Assembly: GCA_965153455.1 (NCBI GenBank)
Contig: OZ234498.1
Span: 8,680,001 to 8,744,000 of the forward strand
Origin: Sphagnum compactum
Taxonomy: Eukaryota > Bryophyta > Sphagnopsida > Sphagnales
DNA length: 64,000 nt
Direction of reading: 5' to 3'
In this document: one piece after another, positions 34,461-44,414 of the stretch
How positions within the stretch are numbered: the first letter of the stretch is position 1
How the letters are laid out: each line of letters begins with the position of its first letter
Notes under the pieces: generated by a model
Database searches by the model: none
Seen by the model: the letters and a program-made list of their open reading frames with translations, nothing else
What the model was told of the DNA's origin: nothing
Program-made: the position numbers and the translations under genes

Positions 34461-34854
34461 TTATCACCTAGATCCTCTAAAGTGAGCAATTGTATAGGTA
34501 GCTTGTAGTTGGAAGTCAATTGTAGATAGCTAAAATCTTTGTTGAAATTCTAAAACCAAGAGATGTAATTGATACTAGCAATTGATAAAATTTAACAATT
34601 TTTTTTCAATTTTGAAATAACTTGGATTTTGATTTGCTTTGAATTGGATTGGATTTTGTGTTATGACAACTTTCCATATTAATTAAGGTTTGATTGCAAG
34701 TTTATGGAATTGGATGTTCAACCACCCATTTTTCAAACAATATATGCCACTCTCAAGGCCTTTCTTTCTTGCTTTGCAATTTTCCCCTTTCTCCAAGTAG
34801 GAACTCTATTTGAACCCAAACTTGCAAGATTATTTGTTCTATGATTTTGATGTG
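34461..34854. other. Spacer between the two convergent Harbinger frames
   Basis: AT-rich, with stops in all frames. Presumed inter-ORF region of the element. Confidence 0.4.
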
Positions 34855-36021
34855 GTTATCCTAGTTCGGAACAATTCCACTTTTCACATTTAATTGTGAA
34901 ATACACAACAAGCTACTTTAATTGGCGTAACTTGGTTCACTCTAGAATTGAAATGGGTGAGAATGTGCCATCTATAATTTAAAGATTCAAATGCATTCTT
35001 CATAACAACCTTTCATGTGCGCATGACATCATCAAATCTCTTCTTGTCAACATCTAGTGGATATTTAGTTTTTCAATTCTTCTATAAATATTTGTGAATT
35101 GGATAAACTACATTCCCAATGAGGTATGGAGTGCATCTAAGACCTCCAATGATGATCATAGGTCCTTGCAAAATCATGTGGTACCTCAATGGCCTATAAA
35201 AGCTTGAATTCTTGAATTGCTCACCATCATGAACTCCTATAGGTTGGTTTGCACATACATTCCAAAACATTTTGTTTGCATTGCAAATAACTTGCACAAC
35301 GATGTTATGAAACTTTTTTTTTTGTTGTAAAAATCATTCATTGTTAGTGTGATCTTTTTACTTGGATGTTCTACAAATGGAAAATGAGTTCCACCAATTG
35401 CTTCACAAATGTTAAGCAAACTTGTGCACTCTTCAAACGAATCTCTAATCTATTGCAAATGTTCTCTAGTAGGAATTTGATGTGTTTGCTAAACAACTTG
35501 TTTCTATTAGGGAGGACATTAATCATTATGTCAAAATATTTTCTGATGGTTGATGCTCTTACATTAACCCTGTTTGCCAAATGGGTTGCACTATATCCAT
35601 GATCAACCCTATAGATCACAATGGCAACAATTTTTCTAATTTCTAGTTGTGGCTCGACAAGATTCGAACAATGAGATTGTAAGAATGGTGTCAATTCAAA
35701 TACCAAGTTATTGCAAGCATCGTAAGTGATTATGTAATAAATCAAGTATTTCTTCTCCAACATCTTAGATGCAGTATGCCAAACATCAATCTCCGCAGAC
35801 TCCCATGAGTGTTGTGGCTCTTTTCAGGATAAACAAAAATGATGCCTTTTCGTAAACTCTAAAATGGCCCAAAGAATTGGCAGAAACTTCATACCAATTG
35901 ATGGCTCATTCTGACAAAGAATGTGTTGAGCCTTCAATTTCCTTAAAGCATATAGTTGCTCAAAGTAATTGACATTAGCATACATACGAAAAAAAACTCT
36001 TCCTATAAATGCATGATCCAT
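34855..36021 (-). pseudogene. PIF/Harbinger (HARBI1-like, DDE_Tnp_4) transposase pseudogene
   Basis: Broken - strand frames give the whole order of a Harbinger transposase: an N-terminal part (36021-35770), EIRKIVAIVIYRVDHGYSAT and NRVNVRASTIRKYFD (HTH region, about 35660-35540), EAIGGTHFPFVEHPSKKI (about 35405-35350), NPIGVHDGEQF-like second acidic block (about 35230), PYLIGNVVYP (about 35110), then a PLDVDKKRFDD and RVNQVTPIKVACCVFHN tail down to 34860. The family has Asp in AIDGTH, VHDG and LIGDAAYP. Here the first is Gly and the third is Asn; only the middle one remains. With frameshifts and stops, this copy cannot be active. The element's terminal repeats were not located. Confidence 0.75.
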
Positions 36022-36054
36022 ATTGTTGAAGATGTTGCCAAATGGTCCGTGTTC

Positions 36055-36235
36055 TTAACAGATGCCCTAGCTTTCAGGGGACCTTCTGGAGGTGGTCCCA
36101 CTAATGTTGCTGTTGGCATTGCGAGGCTTCCAGGGATAATTTGCTTTTGTAGGCAAAGTGAGCTTCTTGAACTCTGAAAATCAACTTCTCTTTTGATTTG
36201 ATGACCAGAAGCTTTGAGGTCAGATGCTCACACCT
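36055..36235 (+). pseudogene. pfkB fructokinase-like fragment
   Basis: The frame DALAFRGPSGGGPTNVAVGI (36061 onward, continuing ARLPG) matches the N-terminal sugar-binding block of plant fructokinases, where APGGAPANVAVGIARLGG is usual. After a one-base shift, FAFVGKV follows (about 36140-36160), the next conserved block (AFVGKVGDD), then ALRSD. The required frame change, loss of the GDD motif and absence of later blocks indicate a pseudogene fragment. It directly follows the dead Harbinger element, so it may have been captured or be an older neighbour. Confidence 0.55.
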
Positions 36236-36499
36236 TCTCATGTGCTGCAAACGAAGTCTAGGATTTCTGAAACCATAGAAGAATGTCTGTTCAGAAGCTT
36301 CCACCTTCAGTGTCTAGTGCATCAGGTACATTTGATGATTCATCGGAGTATTAAAATCATTTCAATTTTTTTGTTTGCTTTTAAACCAAAGTCAAGATTG
36401 TAGGAAAGCTGACACTTCTTTGTTTTGTGGTATATGCAGACCAATGCTTATGCTTGAGAAACTGTATGGACAAATTTGAGAGCTATCTGAGTCTTTTGA

Positions 36500-38065
36500 A
36501 TGCACATTTGGAAAGTTCTGCACCCAAACAAAACTTTGGTGTCCTGTCCAAGTCCAGGACCCTACCACAGAGATGATGATTATGACTTTTGCTTAGAAGA
36601 TTTTGTGAAGGGGGAGCTTTTCTCAAAGCTGAGAAGGGTGCCCTCTCAAGAGGAGGCTAAGGAAGCTACAAGGCAGTTGCAAATGAATTTCAGGCAGAAT
36701 TGACGGTAGGCTCTTGAATGTTTATCTGACACTGACTGATGACCTTGCAGAAGTGTTGCAGAACTGAGGTTTCAGTGTTTATTGTCTTTCAATTGTGTTA
36801 TATCATCCTCAAGTTTATGTCCCCTAAACTACTGAGTGAACTGAAGATGAAGGTCATGTATGGCAGCATTCAATGCCAGCTTTTTGTCTGCTATGGGCAG
36901 CAAAAAAGTTGCATGAGGACCTTGCCTTCAAGCTTTTTGCAACTCAGTAGGGGTGCCCATGAAGGTGTAAATGGATATGGACTGAACAGAATATTATACA
37001 CACTGGGGATGGCAGCAAACCTAAAAATGTGTCTTTACAGCATTGTCAGAGGGGTGCTTCAAGTTTCAGTGGCTATGGCCTTAAATGATGATGAGATGGC
37101 AGAGCAAGCTCTGCAAGGGATTGGGTATTTTATTTTCTCCTCTGACATCAAACTCAGATCCCTCTGTGTAATTATCGTTGTTGTAGGTTCTTACACAATT
37201 AAAATGCTCAATTCCCAGGACCATGTTAGTCATGGAGGCTATGTGCGAAGGTTTATGTTGGAAGTACTGTTTGAATCAGAGACTAGAAGAAAAGGAGTCC
37301 GAGTGCCTCAGTGTGTAGAATTTTTGGAATTGTCTTAAATCCTTCACTGTAAGGGCTGTGTTTCAGTGTGGTCAGTAGTGGATATTGACTGGTAGCAAGT
37401 CTTGGCTCTAGCAGCTAAGCTCAGTTAATTGATGTGCATCTGACGCAGGAGTCCTCTTGAGAGGTGAAGCACCCCATGAAGAGGATGACTAGAATTGAGA
37501 AACATCTACAATAGCTTTATGAGGAAGTGAATAGGATGATAGAAGAAGGAGATGAGGCAACTGCAAGTGACATGATTGAGGCCAAATATAAGGCTGTTAA
37601 TGGGAAATTTGAGTCAGGTATCAAGGCATGGAGCAGGCTGCAGTGCTGGACATACTTGCCCAGCTGCGCACAAGTCTAGGCAACTTTGAGGAGGTGGCAT
37701 TACTGAGGTTTGTGGTGACTTGAGTTTATCTATACCAATGTTATGTTGCCATCTATTGACTTGCTTTAATTCGTTTCCTTTCTTTTCTGTGAGGTGGGGA
37801 TTGTGCAAGCTAGAATATGGTAGTCTCAAGAGCTATCATTGTCTGTTAGAGGCTGACAAGTAAACTGTGTCTAAAATATGGGCAATAATGGTTTTGAATG
37901 GCGAATTGAATCAAATCAGTTGATCTGTGTAGACTAAAGAAGTACTGGACAAATTGGGTTCCGACTCAGCTCAGCCACAGCTTGACAGTGTACTAGAGCA
38001 CATGGGCAGCATGACGTACACAGCCTTGGGGAAACCAGAGGAGGCATATTGCCTTAAATAACCAG
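36500..38065 (+). pseudogene. Decayed TPR-like protein gene (candidate)
   Basis: Pieces on the + strand look protein-coding but are disrupted. One is a 199-residue frame at 36739-37338 (VAMALNDDEMAEQALQGIGY ... SETRRKGV). Next, KHLQ*LYEEVNRMIEEGDEATASDMIEAKY with a stop runs at about 37500-37600. After one frameshift near 37626 comes MEQAAVLDILAQLRTSLGNF. Then KEVLDKLGSDSAQPQLDSVL, then EHMGSM..TALGKPEEA, at 37936-38059 resemble TPR helices. Introns would separate them (candidate donor after 37708, acceptor before 37934). The stop, frameshift and lack of a continuous model favour a pseudogene, but an unusual intron structure could rescue part. The closest family I can suggest is plant TPR proteins of the nephrocystin/kinesin-light-chain-like group; this is tentative. 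Confidence 0.4.
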
Positions 38066-39474
38066 AGAAGTCTCAATATCCAAGAAGAGCTAATATGGTA
38101 AGGAATTTGAGTGCCTCCTCACTCCAACCTGTGCACCAAAATTGAAAAGCACACTCTTTTGCTTTGTGGTTGATGGTAAAGGACCAGTGATGAGGAAAGT
38201 GACAAATGTTTGTGTGGACCCACAGGAGAGTGGGTCACATTGTAAAATCTGCACTGTAATGACAGAGATTGTGCCTACCAGTAGAGTGCTTGTTGCAGCT
38301 GCAGCAGTTGTGTAGCTGTTCCATTTGAGTCAAGGTTTCCAAGTACTCTCACTGTCAGAATTTTCAGCTGACCTTGACATTTTCCTCTGAAATTCAGACA
38401 TGAAAAGAAAAACAAGACTTTCCTGCAGATTGTTGTAAACTCAATTACAATGGGCGTTGATTGAGCTAGTGTCCTCTTGGCGTCTTGTATCCTTCCTTTC
38501 AATTCACCACCATGCCACATCAACTATGCCAAAATAAACTAAATACCCCCCAATAAGAACCCTGACAATAATGCAACTTAGAGGAGCCAACTTGCTCATG
38601 CTTCGAGGTACACATTCTCCAAGGGACAACACAAGTTCTTTAGAATCCCAAAGGAAAATGAATGACTACCATGTAATTAACAACTAATAAAATGATCTCT
38701 GTAAACAAGGAAGGAAAAAAAAGAATCGAGCTTGCTACATCAAAGGCAACGGTGATGAACGTCCAAAGTAGCAAGTTTACTCCATGCCATCAAAGGTCTG
38801 CAGGATGCAACTTCAAGTGTCACCACACTGGTGAGGGAGGAACCAACTGTAGTCTTATACACAAACCCCAAGATATTGAATTTGGAGTAGTTTTCCTCAC
38901 TGAAAATTGATCAGCAAGCATCTTAAATATCAAGGCAACTTTGGATTTCAGACAAGCAGGCTAAAGAAGGCGAACCATTCAACGTAAACCATTCTGAAAT
39001 TCTAATTAAGGAGGAAAATAAATGGAATTTCTATTGCATGCATGAAGTTTGTGCACTCCAAACTGAAATCACATGAGGATAAGATTCAGGCCTGATGCAT
39101 GACAAATCAGAAATTCAGTTATCAGAAAAGAAACTCAGAAAATACAGAAATCATGAGGGAAAAAATCACAAATTCAGAAATCAGAAGAGATATAATAGAT
39201 CAAATATTAATAAGTTAATTGATGATGTCCTTCTACCAAGCAATAAGATTGCTACCTCGTCCAGTCTATGTAGTATCTTATATGAACTCTGTAGATTCCA
39301 GGATTCAAGGTTCAACAAATTATTAAGCTCCATTTATACTGACAATTGACGACACTCCCATGACTCTGAATGTCGTCGGACAGCAGCACTGGAAGTCTTT
39401 GAATGGATCAAAGTCTGAAATGCATGGTTGCCGACGTACTATGCCCGGAGAGTACTCCGTCTCAATGCCGATGG
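38066..39474. other. Intergenic sequence
   Basis: No gene supported. The stretch 38150-38530 has gene-like composition and may hold further debris of the preceding pseudogene. 39100-39190 is rich in CAGAAA/TCAGAAAT short repeats. Confidence 0.35.
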
Positions 39475-39935
39475 TCAGTACAGTCGTTCGCCGTACACGT
39501 TTCCAGGCGGGTAGTAGCTGCATGCACATGATGTAAGTTGAACTATCCGCATACTCAACAGAAGCCCAACCCAGATCCGTCGTTGACGCCCAAACCACCT
39601 GCGTGTATTGAGAACACGATTTTGCCTTTCGGCGCCGAACAAGTGTTGGTTCTGTGATGGTCGTAGCTTTTTCACTCGCCCATAAAGCCACTGCCTCGTG
39701 AGGCGTCCAGGTCCCACCCGCGGATCCCCAGAACAGATTCTCCTCATACCGCCCACGAGAGTGCGTCAAGGGTAGGCAATGGGGTTTCTGGGACAGTGAG
39801 TAAGTAAGAGCGTCATTCTCCATAGTGGTGTTCCATACGAGTGGCGCGACACCTATGTCGGCCCGATCTGCGTTACGTGGGTCGAGATATGTCTGCGACC
39901 TGCAGTAGGCAATGCGAGCGTGGTGAGATCAGTGA
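39475..39935 (-). pseudogene. PR-1/CAP (pathogenesis-related 1) pseudogene with frameshifts
   Basis: On the - strand the frames read QTYLDPRNADRADIGVAPLV, WNTTMENDALTYS, LTHSRGRYEENLFWGSAGGT, CSQYTQVVWASTTDLGW and, after a frameshift near 39515, CACSYYPPGNVYGERLY then TGA at 39477-39475. This is the full CAP domain order of plant PR-1 (secreted, antifungal, sterol-binding family). A second frame change lies just before QTYLDP, separating it from a signal-peptide-like upstream stretch (about 39935-39900). Conserved residues have also changed: HYTQVVW is QYTQVVW, LGCARV is LGWASV, and YGENLFW is YEENLFW. Two frameshifts and lost cysteine and histidine sites argue for a pseudogene. Confidence 0.75.
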
Positions 39936-40466
39936 CAACAAAAGTGATGCAGAGCAGGAGAAGCGATCGAGAGGATGGAAGTTGGCTCCGTGATGTGCGT
40001 GTGGAGCGTCCATGTATCAATGATCTTTCAAGGATCCTATCAAGTTTGAAGACTGCTCTAGATCACCATGCTCTCTTAATTATAGTCCGTCCATGGCCGA
40101 AGAACTATTATCAATAACCGCCGCTGTTGCTTGTTCGGATCATGAATTGTTGCTGGCAGTGATCATGTTCGTCTAATTGGTTGAGCTTGGGATGTCTCGA
40201 CGACGTTGCATGTAATTTGGATCATGAATTGTTGCTGACAGTCAAGTTCGTCTATTTGGTTGAGCCTGGGATGACTTGACTGCGGTTGATAAGTCCACAA
40301 TATTCGCTTGAATTTGTCACTTCCCGACTTGTGGCTTGATGACCGACGTGAATGTGCATGGCACATGTGTATAGGATATACTCGATTTTGCAACTGCCAG
40401 GTACTATGCTTCAATTTGTGGCTTACCCACCTGTTAGCGGATTAGTCCTTGGTGCACTGCACTTGC
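39936..40466. other. Intergenic sequence with a short tandem duplication
   Basis: Contains two direct copies of a block of about 65 bp (CGGATCATGAATTGTTGCTG ... TTGGTTGAGC, GGGATG) at about 40135-40195 and 40215-40275. No gene seen. Confidence 0.6.
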
Positions 40467-40469
40467 TTA

Positions 40470-40821
40470 GGGCAGCTCCAACGGTGCTTAGTATGTGACC
40501 CAGCAAAAACATTTCTCACATCCACGTTAGTTCTTCACTTTTTTCCAACCTCACCCATAAAACTAAAACTGGGACTTGAACAAGTAGCTAACCACCGGAA
40601 CTAATCATTTTGGTTAGCCAATCAGAGATAGGGATGAGATTCTAACTCTTCATAACAGTCAGATTTTAATTATTAGGCTCTATAGTGCCTTTTCCCAAGC
40701 TAACCATTTTGTGGAAAATGCTGGGCCAAAATCATTTTGCTGAGCCAAACGGGATGTTTTGACTTTTCTTCATCCAACTTTATTTTGCTGGGTCACATAT
40801 TAAGCATCGTTGGAACTGCTC
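40470..40821. mobile_element. MITE, second copy of the family found at 5397, inverted
   Basis: The left end GGGCAGCTCCAACGGTGCTT and right end (complement) GAGCAGTTCCAACGATGCTT form terminal inverted repeats continuing to TATGTGACCCAGCAAAA. Flanking triplets are TTA (40467-40469) and TTG, a probably mutated TTA. The 5' 110 bp align with the reverse complement of the right end of 5397-5752 (TTTCTCACATCCA...TTTTAGTT, CCAACC), showing common origin. Length is 352 bp and non-coding. Confidence 0.8.
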
Positions 40822-40824
40822 TTG

Positions 40825-43600
40825 CACTACTACTCCCACACCTGATCAGGAACTCATAAACGAGACACTAGGGGCCCCGGGGGCCCAGTTGGTGGGAGGA
40901 GGAGGTTGATGGATGTGGCCTAGTAATATTATAGGTTTGTGGATGCTGCATGCATGCGTAGTAATATAACTATTTTGTGAACTCACTTCCTTGTTCCTTA
41001 TTCTACCACATATTTTAACCAAACGGTCTTTTGATACCTCAAATCGGGAAGTTTGGTTTGCTCATGCTGTTGTCAGACTTGCTTGCAGAAGATTAGTACC
41101 ACCAATTTAGTGACAAGATTAGTTAAAATTAGCACCACAGATTAATGGCATAAAATGAATCACCCTAATTGGGTCTAACTAATCGTCACATTCACAGCAA
41201 CTGTTGTTTTCTTTCTTTCTTTCTTTTTGTTCATCCTAGAAGAAGCAGGAGAAAAACAAAAAGGATTAAAAAATCAGAGCTCACAAAAGATTGAATTTAG
41301 TGAAGCCCATTTCTTGCCCAACAGTAGCTAGTAGGTTAGTAGCTTGAATCCAGGATTGCCAAAAGGGCAACAAAAGTGAGCGCACATCAAGTCTCAGGTC
41401 TTTGACATCTCCTTTGAAATTTCTTATGCAAAGCAAACGACATGGATGCACAAGAAGGCAATATTTCTTGCCAACGCCATAAACCTCTTCCTCAACAAGA
41501 AAAGGGATGGGCCCTCCACCTGATTCTACCATGCTTTGTATTCATGGGGGTTTCTTCCTATAATTACGAGATGGAGATTCTTTCATCATAACTTCATAAA
41601 TGTTATTGTTAGTTTTTCTAAATTTAAGGAAGCCCATCCCAAACTCACCATGGCCTTCAAACATAAATCTTAAAAACTTAAGTCTTCTTTTAATGTTAAA
41701 TAATTGCAATGAAAAACTCGTACAATAAGCCCACTTATAACAACTACATGCACCAAAAGAATGATGTTAGTTAAATTAGTTTTGCATTTTAATTTCACTC
41801 ATATTTTATCGCTAAATTCACTTGTCTTCTTGGCTCCTTCATATGTCATAGCAACCAAAGAATAATCAACAAGCTCCTTTGACATGTGCATCACAACCAA
41901 AAAAAAAAAAGTTGTTTTCTTTGCACAAAAGAAGCTTGAACACATGTTTGTCGAAAAATTAATTACTTTTGAATATTTCATGTCACAAATTTTTTTTTGG
42001 GAATATTCCAAAAGACTACATATATTCATTCACAAAAATTTTATTTGAAGAATTAATTTTGAAAACTAAAATATTTTTATAGATAATATATAATTAGTGT
42101 CAAAGATGCCAAGGTACTATGTTAATAAATAAAATGTAAATATAAAAATGACATCCATGTACAATAAATTATGCAATAAACAAGATGGATTGTTTTCTTC
42201 TAGTATGTCATATTTGCATAAGAAACAAGGATCACCAAATGAGTTTAAAAACACATACAAATCATTTGATCTCATCAAATCATTTTTGTTATATGGCAAC
42301 AATTTCAATGTTATTAAAATTTATAAGGGTTTCCATGAATTGCAAGGGTATTTTAAATTCATATAATAAAAAATTGATAATTCTTATATTGTAAATTTAT
42401 TAGGATTAATCATCAAGAAATGAGAATTGTAATGAAAACAATGTTGGTCATTTGCCCATATAAATTGAACTCTTAATAAATACATCTTCAAAATACTTAA
42501 TGAAAAGATCACAAATTCAATCCATTATGAATACATAGAAGGATCATTTTTACTTAATAGAAGAGTCATGCAAAGGTTAAAGTTTTACATATTTATGATA
42601 GGAAAATTTGGATTGTTTAACATGTCATTATCCCAATAGATTGTTAATATCCATTGATTTTGTCACAAGCAAAAATTATTTTAGTATGTATGCAGTCTTG
42701 TAACAATGATCAAAATGACATTTTGCATGTATAATGTTTCGTAAACACTCATAAATCCTTATTCAATTTTGTTGAAGATTGATTTTACAAGATAACAAAA
42801 TGTCAAATATGAATTTCAAAGATAATATTATTTACAAATATATTTCTTCAATCATTATTTGATCATTTTTTTAATATTAAATTGGATTTTCAAGTTGTTT
42901 TATCTTTTGTTTCATCTTGTTTAAACAATTTGACAAATACACAGGTTTTAAATGTATAGTTTTTTTCTTTGGAAAGATAAATATCCATGTCATTTCAAAC
43001 ATGCTTGTAGATATATAAATGGTTTGTTATCATATGGTTTGTGTTATAGAGTAATGATGTGATACATAAATCTCAATCAAATTATCAAAACACATATCAA
43101 AAATAAATAAAATAAAAAATAAATACATTAAAAAAACATTGAGAAAAATATTACATTTTTATTTTTTTCCTTTGGTTCAATAAATCTTTCAGTTGTTTCT
43201 TTTCACATAAATGCACACATGATGAGATGAACATCACTTGTTATGTAACACCTTAAATGAGTGCAAACCATAAATTTTTTTTAAAAAAATGTGCATGCCC
43301 AAACATAAAAACCTCATGAAAAAAAAATGCACTTGTGACCTTTACTCATCGTAAAGCACAAAGCAAAGGTTATGAGAAACCTAAACAAATGTAGATCATG
43401 AGACATAGAAGAAGAGGAGGAATATAACACCTTCTGCTTCAGAGTGCAAGGGATCATATACACCTAACTCTGGAGAACTGATGGCTTTCATTGAAGAACC
43501 CATAAAGAACAGGTGACCTAATGTGGGGTAATTTGAAAATTTCAAATCAAAATTAAGAACCACCATGGTTTAAAACTTATCAGAACCGGTTCTTTGACTC
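40825..43600. other. AT-rich intergenic sequence
   Basis: No gene supported. A clean - strand frame at 41281-41532 (83 residues, MVESGGGPIPFLVEEEVYG start) is the most protein-like, but no family is recognised and no neighbouring exon was found. 41550-43400 is AT-rich with stops in all frames. Confidence 0.35.
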
Positions 43601-44200
43601 TTTCGAGAACTGTGACTACGAACGATAATAACCGCCCTGATAACCTTCTTGGGTATGGTGCAGTGTGGGGGGTGGGTATTTGAGTTTTGTCGCGCCCACC
43701 AGTTAGTTGCAGGCACTTGAAAACAAAATCAGAATCAAAGAACCGCCAGTTTCAGGTATCTGAAATGTTTCAGAATCGAAGAATTGCCAGGTCTGCTGGG
43801 TATTTGAAACAAAAAAAACTCAGATTCAAAGAACCACCACTGGTTCTATTAGCTAGTTCAAAAAAAAATCAAAGAACCGCCAGGTTCCATGAAAGACCCG
43901 ACAAAGACCCCGGGGGTTGTTTTAAGGGCGCGACTCTTCTGACTTTTCCCCCAAAAAAGTGAGAATCACGGTCACATACATACAATGATCGGGTACTTGA
44001 TCTTTCGACAATCATGGTTATATATCCAACGTACGGGGCATATGATTTTTTTTATTGCAACCACGATGCGCGACTTTGATACCCGTCATGACACCCGGAT
44101 GGGGGGCCACGTCTAATACCCGCCCTCGCTCGGGGCCTGCGGTTTGTTCCCCGGTTTCTGATAACCGGCCAACACTGGTTCAAGTAGTAATGGTTGTGGT
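43600..44200. repeat. Dispersed repeat with GAACCGCCAG-type internal units
   Basis: Four spaced copies of a CAGAATCAAAGAACCGCCAG-like motif (about 43731, 43771, 43821, 43867) lie between GATAACC and GGGTATTTGA blocks and a CpG-rich end (GATACCCGTCATGACACCCGG). Related blocks occur at 20040-20290, 58250-58600 and 62780-63000. No coding function is claimed for the frames it contains. Confidence 0.5.
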
Positions 44201-44381
44201 TGCTGGCCCAACGACTTTTATTACACAGCGAGTAAATGAAACTTGATGTGGGGGAGGCTTTTGTGTATTCTGTGCACATCTCAGAACGTCATGTCAAGCA
44301 CTTTGGACAATTACGTGAAGTTAATTTCTTTCCTGCACCACAACTGCACCACAATGGGATGATGGGCTGTAGGGATTGGAT

Positions 44382-44383
<2 letters not shown>

Positions 44384-44412
<29 letters not shown>
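44384..44412. repeat. (TG)n microsatellite
   Basis: About 14 TG units followed by a G run. The His/Thr-rich frames on the opposite strand are artefacts. Confidence 0.95.

Positions 44413-44414
<2 letters not shown>

Noticed and set aside
41281-41532. 83-residue - strand frame as a gene
   Set aside because: Plausible composition, but short, isolated, with no recognised family and no flanking exons; left as a note in the intergenic entry.
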